64,000 bases of DNA. Origin: Hyalella azteca (lineage: Eukaryota > Arthropoda > Malacostraca > Amphipoda > Hyalellidae). This document shows, piece by piece, positions 1 through 11,416 of the stretch. The notes beneath the pieces were generated by a model. The model saw only the letters and a program-made list of their open reading frames with translations. It searched no databases and was not told the origin of the DNA. The first letter of the stretch is position 1; every line of letters starts with the position of its first letter. Location: assembly GCF_000764305.2 (NCBI RefSeq), contig NW_025932549.1, forward strand, positions 159,440 to 223,439. The letters are read 5' to 3'. The position numbers and the translations under genes were made by a program.

Positions 1-667
1 ATTGATTTCATCGATACATTCCGATTTAAATATCAAATTTTAATTCGTGATACAATCTATTCGTCTTAGCTTTGCTATGCATTATTATTCTGTTAATTAC
101 TATAGGTTAATTTTTCCAGTACAAGGTAAAGTATACGTGATCCATTAGCCCCTATACATTTCCAGCGCCAGACGTCAAACAGAAACCCAAAATCACGCAG
201 AATGCGACAAATATTGATAATATATATAATTCCGTAGTGTAAAAGTTATATGTCTTGACAACGGTCTTGTATCAGATTTATTCTGAAAGTTTAAATTGTT
301 TGCAATTTATAATTTTTACTTTCCTTGCGACTTGGTGAGAACATTTGTTCTTTTCACCGTTGATGCGTTTCTTGTTCAGGTTTCGATGATTGTTTTCATT
401 TTTTTTTTCAGATAGATAAATATATTATAGTTGTGCATAGTGATGTGACAGTGTTAAAGTGCTTTATATAGATAACATTGAATGTAGGTAGACAATTGTT
501 TGTTGTTACTGAAGTATATATTAATAATAGTATTCCATTTTGGAAAATGTGTGCAATTTCTTCGAAATAAATGTTACAAATTGAAAGTGACGTTTGTAAT
601 ACAAACTTCGAAATTATAAATATTCTGAGTTTTGAAGAAAAATAAAAGTTTATCATGGCTAACTCAC
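1..667. other. AT-rich non-coding stretch, presumed intron of the minus-strand gene
   Basis: No homologous coding sequence, RNA gene or repeat was recognised. A long T-run lies near 400-410 next to a plus-strand CAG. Confidence 0.4.
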
Positions 668-725
668 CTGCCAGATGCAACGCAGCGATAACCAACATGA
701 ACATGAACTTCGTGGTACCATCCAT
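668..725 (-). CDS. Putative signal-peptide first exon of an unidentified secreted or membrane protein
   Basis: Read on the minus strand from Met at 725, the peptide is 19 residues plus one base: a short polar start with a Lys, then a hydrophobic core (FMFMLVIAALHLA), and then an exact GCAG|GTGAGT donor (intron starts at 667). A signal peptide on its own short phase-1 exon is common for secreted and type I membrane proteins. The frame is open upstream to another Met at 773, but the Met at 725 places the hydrophobic core correctly. The exon is transcribed away from the channel exon, about 690 bp apart, so the two may share a divergent promoter region. The remaining exons are not recognisable in 1-666. 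It could be a chance ORF next to a chance donor. Confidence 0.42.
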
Positions 726-1113
726 TGAGTTTCTCTGCCGAGGGTCAAAAGAAACCTCGCATCTTTCGCACAAATCTCATGCATCTTGAGCCTTAATTTC
801 CCGCTAAGTTCATTTGTATCTCTGTTGAGTGTCTAGTTCTGTAGACTAAGTTAAAGCCAGGAGTCGAAATGAGGTTGTCTGAGACCCGACAGTGGAAGTG
901 TACACATTGTATTTAATGAAAATGTTGCTTTTTGAAGAATTTTCCTTTTGAAAAATGCCGTGTTCTTCGTTATGGCCGACACTTTGTCCATGATCGGCCC
1001 ACCTACGTGATTGAAACTACAATTTTTGTCACGATAAACGCCGTCCACTTCAGTTAATTTATTCAGTGTTCTTGTTCTGTGAGCATTTCTCCTGGCTTTT
1101 CCTCAGCCTTCTT
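726..1113. other. Interval between the two divergent first exons
   Basis: This holds the presumed 5' UTR of the minus-strand gene and, if the divergent arrangement is real, part of a shared regulatory region. No TATA box or other core element stands out. Confidence 0.3.
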
Positions 1114-1387
1114 CACAGTACTGGTGTTGAAGCCAGTCGGATTTCTAAAGGACGTTCGAGAAATCTAGCCAGGCTGTCTTTCTTTCTTCGCTACGTGAAT
1201 TGAATTCACAGTACTGGTGTTCAAACCAGTCGGATTTCTGAAGGACGTTTGAGAAATCTAGCCAGGCTGTCTTTCTTTCTTCGCTACTTGAATTGAATTC
1301 ACAGTACTGGTGTTCAAACCAGTCGGATTTCTGAAGGACGTTCGAGAAATCTAGCCAGGCTGTCTTTCTTTCTTCGCTACGTGAATT
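1114..1387. repeat. 93-bp tandem repeat, 3 copies, just upstream of the channel exon
   Basis: The unit begins CACAGTACTGGTGTT at 1114, 1207 and 1300, an exact 93-bp period. Copies 2 and 3 are nearly identical and copy 1 is slightly diverged. Each unit contains a CTTTCTTTCTTCG pyrimidine tract followed by TTGAATTCACAG, which resembles a splice acceptor. The array ends within 20 bases of the acceptor-like sequence of the coding exon. Confidence 0.95.
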
Positions 1388-1413
1388 TCAGTTCCCCTCT
1401 GTCAGGCGGCAGC

Positions 1414-1489
1414 ATGCATCTGCGGAGGGGCCACATTGCTCCCCAGAACCTGTTCATCAACACCATCATCCGCCGCTTTGATGGCCCAA
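1414..1489 (+). CDS. erg: First coding exon of erg-type KCNH voltage-gated potassium channel (partial)
   Basis: The exon encodes 25 codons plus one base, starting Met-His-Leu-Arg-Arg-Gly-His-Ile-Ala-Pro-Gln-Asn and ending in an Arg-Arg-Phe-Asp-Gly-Pro stretch. This matches the extreme N-terminus (N-cap of the EAG/PAS domain) of erg channels, which in known members reads RRGH(V/I)APQN at residues 4-12 followed by a TII(R/K)(K/R)F motif. Arg4 and Arg5, known in human ERG to slow deactivation, are kept. The exon ends A|GTGAGT, an excellent donor in phase 1; 76 coding nt to the first junction is also the length of human KCNH2 coding exon 1 as I recall it. The start has a GGCAGC context, and a pyrimidine-rich acceptor-like TTCCCCTCTGTCAG at 1391-1404 suggests the exon may begin at 1405 after a non-coding exon. 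The full protein would be a six-helix plasma-membrane K+ channel subunit with a C-terminal cyclic-nucleotide-binding homology domain. None of those later parts is in the window. Family assignment is strong; erg is favoured over eag and elk because of RRGHxAPQN. Confidence 0.88.
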
Positions 1490-2238
1490 GTGAGTAACCG
1501 CAACATTTTTTTGTTATTCTCCACCAACTCGTTATATTTAGTACCGGTATAGTCAAGTCAGCCTCGAGGTCGGGGAATACATGGGGATGGTCTTCATTTA
1601 TTTGAGCTTCAGTAATGATATGTTACTCAAGATGCAGGATTAATGGTGTGTTTCTTTTTTCTTGCCGGCGAATGTTTTTATGAACGGTTTACTCATGAAC
1701 TCGTTCGTAGAAGTCTTCATCATTGAGACCGAGCGTGGTAATTGAAAGTTGAAATTAACTTACTATGTATATATATATGTTATATAATGTACACATATTT
1801 GCCTTGTCGCAATGCTGCAAAATGACTTTCTATTTCCGTGCTGTGGTATGCTGTACGCGAATACCTTTATGTTGTCATGCTGCATGAATCCGATAAATGC
1901 GTATGTCATGCGCGCCGGTGACGTTTGCAGGTACGAGGATTTATAATACGTGGAAGAAAAGTTCGAAGTAATTTGAAATCTTTCTCTTGTTTATGACAAT
2001 ATGGTACTGTTGGTTATGATAAAATTTGTAGTTTATTCAAAGCTTTTTAGGAAATTCTGGTTCATTTATGTCTTACAAAAGCTTTTTGGCCAATTTTTGC
2101 TGCCAGACTTCAATGTTGATGCACGATATAGTATTTTGTAATCTTTATTTGGGCGCTATGAGGTTAAGTTTACAATCATTCAAGTTCGTGACTATGACAC
2201 TGATAACCTTATCCTCGTCATTAAAATCAAGACGCAAT
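1490..2238. other. Start of the channel intron, no further feature
   Basis: AT-rich with a short TATATATAT tract near 1768. A plus-strand open frame starting at 2068 runs antisense to the gypsy fragment and is not considered a gene. Confidence 0.5.
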
Positions 2239-2735
2239 TTAAGCCAATTCTACGGCATCTACATGATCTGCACAACGCATATTGCAGCTGAAATAGTACA
2301 TGAGTTGACGCTGAAAGCTTTGTTTTGTGGCTTGGTCTTGAAAGACACCCAACTGCGTGTGCCAAGACCTACCCGCCTCCTCACCCGTCATATGACACAC
2401 ATGGCACTTGGCCGTCCCGCTGTGGCTGCTTGTGCGGCGGCTGTACAATCGGCATCCTTGGCAGAACCCAGGCATCGACCTCACCATACTGTACCATATT
2501 GCAATGCTCTTAATTGTCTGACTATTTGCAAAATGACTGAGTTGACAATATTTTAACAAAGAGTCTATATAGCTTATTACTACACTCCACGGTAATCCTG
2601 CTAATACCAACGAAATAAGGCGCATGAAAGACGAAAGGCTATTCGTAAGGCCGAAAGGCATCCGTCTCCACTGCCAGTGCGTATCACCAGTAGAGAACGC
2701 CGTGTACTCCTTACTAAGAATATGGATGCATTTAT
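2239..2735 (-). pseudogene. Decayed Ty3/gypsy-type pol fragment (reverse transcriptase)
   Basis: The minus strand reads TAFSTGDTHWQW (upstream of 2661) then MPFGLTN, followed about 20 residues later by an LAGLPW-like stretch and YIDS. This matches the reverse transcriptase palm of Ty3/gypsy elements, where MPFGL(T/C)NAP and the catalytic Y(L/V)DD box occur in this order and spacing. The second catalytic Asp is Ser here, so the enzyme would be inactive. After the YIDS box the frame stays open to 2239, but connection and RNase H domains are missing. The last part, with CxxC-like and HxxLG-like residues, may be an integrase zinc-binding remnant joined by deletion; that part is tentative. No LTRs were found beside it. 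Confidence 0.72.
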
Positions 2736-3124
2736 TAAAGCTGTTATCAAATGCTTAGAAGTGTTATTATAAGTAGAGGATGTAACGAGGTATAGTTCAA
2801 AAGTGCTTGTGTGGAATGTGGTTCAAGGTGGTACAAAGAGCGCCCTTCTACAGTGGATGAGAAGTGTTGTGAGGCTAAAATGGGGAATTTTGATAGGTGG
2901 TGCTACTTGAATTCGGTGGATAATGTTAATATTTTACTGTACATTTTCGTTTTATTTGTGACTTGGTTGCCATCAATGTAATATAAGATCTTTCTACCTT
3001 GGGTAATTTTGTTGTAGGAGAGCTTCCAACATATTTCACTATCATTGATTACGTAAACGAGCTGGGATAGTTGACGAGATACATTTATATAGAATTTTCA
3101 GCGGTTTCACAATGAGAAAAATCA

Positions 3125-3274
3125 GGGCCCATACTTTCAAAAATAGTTAAGAGATCTCAAGTTCATCAGCCAATCATTGACGGCCTTTCAAGCAAAATCC
3201 ACCAATCATAGACAAGAAAACAGAGCGTAAGTACGTACTTACGTTCACTTAGCGAATTTTGAAAGTATGGCCCC
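3125..3274. mobile_element. MITE-like element, copy 1 (150 bp)
   Basis: Terminal inverted repeats are GGGCCCATACTTTCAAAA at the left and its complement (GGGGCCATACTTTCAAAA read inward) at the right: 18 bases with one mismatch. The interior shares CAGCCAATCATTGA, CACCAATCATAGACAAGAAAA and the ACTTAGCGA right end with the 15.6-kb copy. A perfect 16-bp palindrome (GTAAGTACGTACTTAC) lies at 3227-3242. There is no coding capacity and no clear target-site duplication, so the superfamily is undetermined. Confidence 0.85.
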
Positions 3275-5810
3275 AGGACTCTATTATACATCATGGATGA
3301 AAGCTCCGAATCCAAGGTTTATTTATGATGTCGGTCTAGGTTGAAACTCTGAAAGCCATAATGTTTACCACATCAGCAAGCACTGTTTCCCTCGTAAAAA
3401 GGAATGAGTTAAAATTAATATGAATATACGAAAAGTAGGTCATACCGTGTTCAAATTTACCGTATGCCGATTGATTTCTGTGATGAAGGTAGACTCTAAA
3501 TGTATACGTAAGGTGATTTGCCCGAAAAATGACACGTTATTGGCCAAACCGACAAATAGAATTTAAACTGATGTTATATCTCTCTTGAGCCACGGGCCAC
3601 GACGATGTAGTATAGAAATCCAAACTACTGGTGCAAGGTAAATCTGAGAGACCGGATTTTGAGCCGATAAAAATATAAATCAAATGATGTTCTAGGGAAC
3701 AACATTCCCCAGATTCTGACGATATGAACAAAAAAAGTGAATGATAAAATCTACAAAATTACTCAAAATCCAACACTGGGGACCTCGCTGGGAAATTATA
3801 ACTAGCGAGTTACGCCTCTTCGTCGTTATATGGCGAGTTAATTTAAGTTTCAATTGTTATTGCTTCAATATTTCTTAGGAAATGATCGATATGAAAATGA
3901 ATTCTTCACTCGCGAGCTAGAAATTCGATGTCCTGCGTAAGTGTATGAGCTTCGCTCACTACTATCGTCTGGCCTTCACGTAATCGAAGTTATTCAGGTA
4001 TGTGAAATGCTCCTAGCGATGCACGATCGTATTTGCCAAGTATATTTGCCTATAAAATTCCAGCAATCACTCCAGGTTTCTTTGTTGCTGGAGCTGGAAT
4101 CAGGCAGAGGCTTTTGCCAACGGATGCTTCAAAGGGAGCATTAGGCGGTTCTCGTAGGGAGGAAGGCAACATTCGGGCGAGATTTTCCCTCGAGTTCATT
4201 ATTCTTCTTGCCCCTCGGTCTCCGCGTTGCTTGCTCTCAGTGACTGTGGCCAGATTCTGATCGTGCTAGGGACTTTTTGTGGTTGCTGAGCTAAAAATAA
4301 CCTCCCTTAAAATACTGAATGAAGGAGTGCCACCCCCGGAAGCGGATTGAATTGGTAGTGCAAACACCGGCGTCCTTGTTTGAATTCGTGATTATCCCTT
4401 TAAATTTTTCCCGAGTATTTTCCCAGTCAACAGGCAATTAGATACGAGAAAGATTGAGGACGATAAATGTATCTGTAGGTAACGAGGTCTATCAAATTGA
4501 GAAAAATAACAAATTTTTATTGGTGTGTCCTTGATAGTTGAAATCTCGTACTGTATACTCAGAGTTTGTTTACATAAAGTTCTTCCTCACGTGTACCTCT
4601 TTTCAAATATTGATGTGGCGTTACTCCTGAGCTGAGTTGACTGAAAGAATTTCTAACCACTTGTTGTGGAGCTGTTGGGAAGTCGTGTGGAATTTCCTTT
4701 GAATGTTCTTCGAGGTTTGTTATCGTAAATTGGTTGATGTTGTCAAAAGAAAAATGTGCAACAATATAATGTTGAACATAAATAAGCTGAGCTACATGTT
4801 TAATATTCATGTTCGTAAAAGCTGTTTCTGTGACAGGAATTACTTGATGACTATGGAAGTTTTTACCACACTCTGTTCAAAGCAGCTTGGTTAGGTCAGA
4901 AGCTAAATGAGCGCAGTTTAGTCATACTTAACGAAACACTTGGCGTAAGACTGAGCTCACTTAACAGGTTCGGTTTCCTTCACATCAACTGATGTCTACA
5001 TGTCTGTTCTGCCAGTGACACGTAAACTTGAGCTCAGAATTTGACAGTGACTTCTCCTGTAGTTCTGACATACCACCAAGAGACGGCAGCTTTGTTTACT
5101 TGGTTCTTAGTGACACTCGCGGGACGCTTAGAAAGCACCGTCATATACGTTACTGAAGATTTATTTTGCTCTTAAATTTACATATAAATAGTTTTCGATG
5201 CGGTATGTGTAATTGAATTGAAACGTGGAAGTATTAAACTTTTTAGTTTATAAGCTTTTTACTCATGAACACTCGTTTCCATACGATCTAAATATTATCC
5301 TTTATTGATAATTTGAATCTCAAAAGTAAATTTTTTGTTTTATCTTGTCTGTTTTTACACTGCTCGATTCTGTTCATGAACTCTTTTGAGGGGGAGTATC
5401 TGGATTCAATTTTTAAACGTTTCCGAACTCTCAAGTTTTCGACCTATTTCTTGAAGGGAATTCGGTGGTCCGTAGTTGACATTTGAGTTGGGTAGATACC
5501 GTAATGGTCAGGAAAAGTGCAAATGAGGAACGGTGGATGAAATGGTACTGTCGAAATATTCCAACTGACTGATTTATGTGCCATAATTCGCTAAATTTTT
5601 TTTACTTGCCTCATGAAATTTCAAATATTGTCAGTTAATTTATTGACTAATGGGATTATGCTTGAGTATTACATTTTACCTAAGATGTTGATAATTTAGG
5701 ATGTCAAAGTTGAAACGTCTTTTAAGCTTTTATTTTATCCTGTTTGCCAACTTAGTGCATTGTGTAACGACGGTGGCAAACAACGCCATCACAAGACCTG
5801 CTCAATCTTT
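3275..5810. other. AT-rich non-coding stretch
   Basis: Only short open frames (up to 83 codons) without recognisable domains. No repeat or RNA gene was recognised. Confidence 0.5.
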
Positions 5811-6219
5811 AATAAATGTTGCCATACTCAAAAATAAAAATAAATCCTTTTAATAGATGTTGTTACACTCCAAAATAATAATAGATCATTTAAATAGATG
5901 TTGCGACACTCCAAAATGAAAATAGTCTTTTCTAATAGATGTTTTCCACACTAAAAAATGAAAATGGATCCTTTTTAATAGATGTTGCCACACTCCAAAA
6001 TACTCCAAAATGATAATAGATCCTTTTAATAGATGTTGCCACACTCCAAATAATAATAGATCATTTTAATAGACGTTGCCACACTCTAAAATTATAATAG
6101 ATCCTTTAAATAGATGTTGCCACACTCCAAAATAATTATAATAGATCCTCTAAATAGATGTTGCCACAATCCAAATAATAATAGATTCTTCAAATAGATG
6201 TTGCCAGACTCCAAAACGA
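5811..6219. repeat. Irregular minisatellite, about 10 copies of a 36-42 bp unit
   Basis: The unit is AATAGATGTTGCCACACTCC followed by an A-rich spacer (AAAATAATAATAGATCCTTT type). Copies vary in spacer length and carry substitutions. One has a doubled ACTCCAAAAT segment near 5995-6010. Confidence 0.92.
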
Positions 6220-6364
6220 AACCTCCAAGCGCCCGTGAATGAGAAAGACGCGCGCACCAACCCCGACGCTAGAGCTGGTCGTTGCTGATGGGTGGGACTG
6301 CTGGCCCTCTGCCCACTCAGTTCAGGGGCATCGCAATCATGCCAGTTCTCTCATCGCAGCCATA

Positions 6365-6625
6365 ATAATTGCATACCTGAGTTTCAATGTTTTCGATCGA
6401 TAAGTTTCGTGTTTTCTTTGCTAAATTATATTGTCAGTAGTCACCACCCGTTAGAATGGTTACTACGAACTGGCTGGTATTTTTATGGGGGCTCTTGTGC
6501 GAGTAAGGCTCAGCTAGAATAATCGCACGCTTGAGAATTTTAATGCTTCGATCAATTAGTTTCGTGTTTTATTCTCAAAATTATATCATCAGGAGTCAAC
6601 AACCGTTAGAATGATTACGTACTGC
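6365..6625. repeat. Diverged direct duplication of about 105 bp
   Basis: The segments around 6370-6470 and 6525-6625 share GATCGATAAGTTTCGTGTTTT / GATCAATTAGTTTCGTGTTTT, a TATATTGTCAG / TATATCATCAG block and CCGTTAGAATG, offset by about 155 bp. Old and diverged. Confidence 0.7.
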
Positions 6626-9600
6626 GAGGTACTCTTGCTAGCTATTTGTCCCCCTTACCTCCACGAGCGAAATAACTTACTATTTCCTTATAAAAAGCGT
6701 GTTTAAAAACTTTATCCTCGGAGGCAATTTGCCAGGAATCCATAATATTTTCGTCCTTGATGGACCAAATCTTCACCAACTTTTTCTCATTTTGCGTTTG
6801 TTAAATGAAGATCAGGTGGAACGTACTGGAGCCGCCATAAGCGATCCACTATTACCTCTTTCAACCAATTTCCTGCATCAATCCATTTTTCGAATGATGT
6901 GTGATGAAAAGTGAAGTGGTTATTCTGCCTAGTGCATATTATTTGAAAACCCCCTCGAATATCAGGATAAACGACAAATAGAGTAAAGATGACAGCAAAA
7001 GATGTATACCGGTGGTCAAATAAGATATTTTTGGTTGTACTTTTGTTCTGTGAGTTTCTGTTAACGCAACTATTATAGATTTTGCGTTTTCGTTGCTTCA
7101 TAGCACCTGACACGAGTCCTCTACCATCGATATTCACGGTGCTTCTCTTCTAATGTTCTAAGTGATACGGTATGCGACATTAAGCTGGATTTGCATGTCA
7201 TATTTTCACTTTTAATCTTGTGTTTTGATGTTTGGAACGATAATTGATTATGTGTCGCTGTGCCATGGTCCTGGCCTCATGAGCGAAAGATGCAATAGTT
7301 TAGCTTTATCGAACTTTAAGTTCGAGATTTTAGGCTATTTAGCTTTAAATTTCGCGCGAATTCCTGAATTCCATTTGGCGTTGAAATGCTGAAATTTATA
7401 TATTGTATAGTAGTCTGTATTAGGTACGTACTTTTGTTAAGGGATTCTTGGTGCCTGCGATGGATTACTTTGAGACAGGCATCGACATTGACCTTGTAGG
7501 ATTTGAGGTGCCTGTGAAAAGTGCTTTTCAATATTTGTTTTTACGTGATATTGCATACTATTCTGAAATCGATGACCTATGCAAGTTTGTAAAATTGTGA
7601 AATCCCCCTTCATTTGTAAAAGAAACACAGTATAGATGATCTGCTTTTTAAATTCACTAAATGGTCGTCCAGCATTTCAGCGCCCTAAATCCACTCTGAC
7701 TGGCATTAATCAATTGGACACTTTGATTGGCATCACGGCTTGCACATGATTTACATCCCGCATGTCTTTCACGTTGCATTAATTATAGTTACTCAAGTAA
7801 TCTATTTCGTCGAGCATTGCAGCGTTCCATCTCCTAATTTGACCTGAGGAATGACTTAAACATGTAAAATTATTACAGGAACCTTTTGTTCGAATGAACT
7901 TTGACAAAATGCAAGAAAAGGTGAAAACAGAAGAAGGGGAACTTTTATAAATTTATCTCCTTATTTAATTTACTAGCTGTAACATCGAGAGACTTACCAT
8001 TCGATTTGCAATGCAAATATCGAGCGACTCTAGAGGCCATATTTTCCAAAAATATTGTCGAGGACTTTTCTTCTATTTTTCCACCTCTTCTCCCCTAGTT
8101 TTTCAATATATAATCCGAACAATAGATAAATCAGAAGGAAGGGCTTCTGAAACCGCTAGATATTCTCTTTATAAATCGAATGATATGTCTCACAAAGTTG
8201 TAGCTTGGAGATTAAAGTGTGAGATACTTTTAAAATGATGCGAAAATGGCAATTTTACTTGTTTAAGGGAGCCAAATAAGTGACGTGGATTAGAAAAAAA
8301 ATTAAAGGCTGGAAAATTTACTTAATAATGTATACCTTCTTCTCCATCGCCCATTTCTCGTAATGAGGCATCATGACATGACTTATTGTTATCCAGTTTA
8401 GCGCGAAAAATATATCCTATAAATTCAATTTTTTTTTAAAGAAATCTTATTGAAAATATGGTAAAAATTGCTTATTTTTATAAATTAGAAATTGCCTCAC
8501 GCAGAAACTAAAGCGCGCCCATACATACAGTTTACTGCGTTCGATGCGCCTTCTCCGCAGCTACAAAGTGCATGAGCTCAAAACACGAAAGAAGCCAAAT
8601 CTTGGAATTTTGACCAAGACCCAACCTTAATTAAAAAACGCATCACAGTCGGTATTTTACATTCTAAATCATTTAGCACACAGTTTAATTTTATGGTAAT
8701 AATATATTATATTAAGCACCTAGAACAAACTTGAGCTACTGGTAAGTAGAGTCTAAGAAAAACACACAAGCTTGAAATGACCTTTCAAGCCATTTATTAT
8801 TGTCCTGCTTTCCCTATTACCCGAGTACCGGTATGTGTTATGCATCTTTTGTCGTTTGATGACCCTAAATCATTTTAATTTAAAGCCAATATCGCTCTGT
8901 GGGTTTACTCACAAAGCCTGCAAGTGAGATGGCTTTTAATCAGCTACATTAGAAAATAAAATATTATCGAGAAGCTTCATGCAGAAGGAATAATAAAGGA
9001 AACGAAATCAGCTGGTCTCAATTTTTGTTGTTCAATAAACTCTTCCACTTTACGTGTACAGAAAAGTATTTATATTACGAAACGTTCCGGTAGATTGTTA
9101 TAGTTTTAATAATTAATTCTGCAAATCCCGAATACACTAAGTGCTTTGTGTTAAGAGGTACCACCACTTAATATTGTCCCATATATTAGAGTCGATGTTG
9201 TTCTAGCTTAGACAAGTTCTGTGTTGCGTTAGTCCTTGTGAAAACCGCGGACATCTGGCATGAGTTGTGGGCCGCCGGCTGCCTCGGTGCTGAAACTATT
9301 ATTTCATCATGCATGATTGCCGTGAAGCCATTATCATCTCAGCTCCTCCTCCGTAACATTGGAAATCAAGAGACATTAATGCTTAGTTTTCTTGGCCATA
9401 TGCCCTCTCTTCCCGCGTGTTAGATATGAGCGGTAAATTAGAGCGAAGCCCGCAACTTCTGTTGTCTGCTCGGTGCGTTAAATTGCTTGGTGACAACACT
9501 GGCGCACTCAGTTAGGTATCACAGGTGGCTTGCCGGTGGTCGATGAATGACTTGGGTTGGCCGGTAATAATATGACTCCAATTTTGTGGTGTGGGTGGTG

Positions 9601-10510
9601 ACGCTCACCGACAGCTGCTGTCCTGTCACCTCGAGGGTCCTCGACTATACTCCCTCGCTGATAGTATCTAACCGGTGCGCGTGCATGATGATTTTATGAT
9701 GTTCAATCTCCAGGTTCATTTCTTGCGATAGATGTGATTGCAAAAAAAAAAAATCGTTGTTTCATCAATCGGTGCCAACATCAAGAAAAGAAACCAACCA
9801 AATGTGGGATGGAATGCAAAACTGCAAATTTCAGGAACCTTCGAGATCTGAGGTTTCACTGACGGTCACCATCCTGAACAACCCACATACTATGATATTG
9901 GTAGAATCTGATAGCGGGTCTCAGTTCCTTCGTATATAGAATTCTTTTTGGGATTTCTTGCACTTACCTACTCCGTCTCTCGTGTGCCAAGATACCATGC
10001 AAGCGACTCGGATCTTGGAGTGTCTTCGCGTTGCTGTTGCCGCTTCGTTCGTCATCGCTAATATGCTTACCTTACTTTTTTCTCGCAGGAGGAATGATTT
10101 CAGGGCTGCCGTCACTTGTTGCTGATTTACTCGGTTCTGTTTGGAGGCCTTTTTTCCGGTACTGAAGTGCGGCTCCTCCCCACATGTTTTCTTATTGAAT
10201 AATCAACAAATTCTATACGGAATAAACTATTCATACTTGCCAGTCAACCGAATATCTTTGAGCAGTCTTTAGCCTCGGAATAATTCTTTTCTTTGCTTTG
10301 TGGTGCATTCATGGACTACAAGAGCCATAATTTCGTGTTCATGTCAGAGGCTTGGTTTTGACCGAGAATCTATACTGGGAGCTCTGTCGATGTTATTCAG
10401 TGTACCGCCACCACCTTAGCTTGGTAAAAATACCGTCCGTATTTCGTTGTCGGCTGGTCTGCTCGCCTCTCAGAGTGGGGTTTCACGGGTCAGCTGTTCA
10501 TGTGAACTGC
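6626..10510. other. AT-rich non-coding stretch with a GC-richer patch
   Basis: No gene was recognised. A GC-richer patch lies at about 9230-9700 and has a 61-codon open frame without known motifs. An A-run lies at about 9741-9752. Confidence 0.5.
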
Positions 10511-10848
10511 TTTGCAATGTGCACATTGCCATATGTGCTTTGCAATGTGCACATCGCAACATGTGATGTGCAATGTGTACTCCGCAACATGTGATGTGCA
10601 ATGTGTACACCGCAACATGTGGTGTGCAATGTGTACTCCGCAACATGTGCTTTGCAATGTGTACTCCGCAACATGTGATGTGCAATGTGTACGCCGCAAC
10701 ATGTGATGTGCAATGTGTACGCCGCAACATGTGATGTGCAATGTGTACTCCGCAACATGTGATGTGCAATGTGTACTCCGCAACATGTGATGTGCAATGT
10801 GTTCGCCGCAACATGTGATGTGCAATGTATACGCCCTAACATGTGCTT
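10511..10848. repeat. 28-bp minisatellite, about 12 copies
   Basis: The unit is CAACATGTGATGTGCAATGTG plus TACTCCG, with variants (GCACATCG, TACGCCG, GTTCGCCG). Because 28 is not a multiple of three and the unit has no minus-strand stop in any frame, all three minus frames stay open for more than 110 codons, giving repetitive His/Cys-rich peptides. These frames are an arithmetic effect and not genes. Confidence 0.96.
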
Positions 10849-11204
10849 ATATGTTTATCGTTGTCAAATCATGTCGCCAGCTCGAGATGGATACTACTAT
10901 CTATGCAACTATATACAGTTATGAGTTATTGTATCTAGGGTATCACGGTTTTTACTAGTTGCGAACATATTGTACTCATCTGAACTTCCGCTATAATTCT
11001 CTAACTGGAAAAGGTTACAGTATTAGCTCAGAGTTTTACAACCTGTTTTGGTTCCTTGCCTATTTCAGAGTTTATTTTATTCTCCTGTGTGAATGAATAT
11101 AATATGTATCACTATACAGAATCATTAATATGAATTAGTGATTCTGTACTGTAAATGTAGTCATGTCGCTCATTACTGCTCATGTCTATGGCTGAGCTAG
11201 AGAC

Positions 11205-11416
11205 TCTCTGTGTTGATAATTCATCTCTCTGTTGATAATTCATCTCTCTGTTGATAATTCATCTCTCTGTTGATAATTCATCTCTCTGTTGATAATTCAT
11301 CTCTGTGTTGATAATTCATCTCTCTCTTGATAATTCAATTCATCTATCTGTTGATAATTCATCTCTCTGTTGATAATTCATCTCTCTGTTGATAATTCAT
11401 CTCTCTGTTGATAATT
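11205..11416. repeat. 19-bp minisatellite, about 11 copies
   Basis: The unit is GTTGATAATTCATCTCTCT, almost perfect, with one copy carrying an added AATTC near 11333. It lies in otherwise unremarkable AT-rich DNA. Confidence 0.95.

Noticed and set aside
2068..2556. 162-codon plus-strand open frame
   Set aside because: It lies antisense to the gypsy pol fragment, which explains part of the open frame, and its product has no recognisable motif.
10470..10842. Three overlapping minus-strand open frames of 111-114 codons
   Set aside because: They are the same 28-bp repeat read in three phases; the unit lacks minus-strand stops, so openness is automatic.
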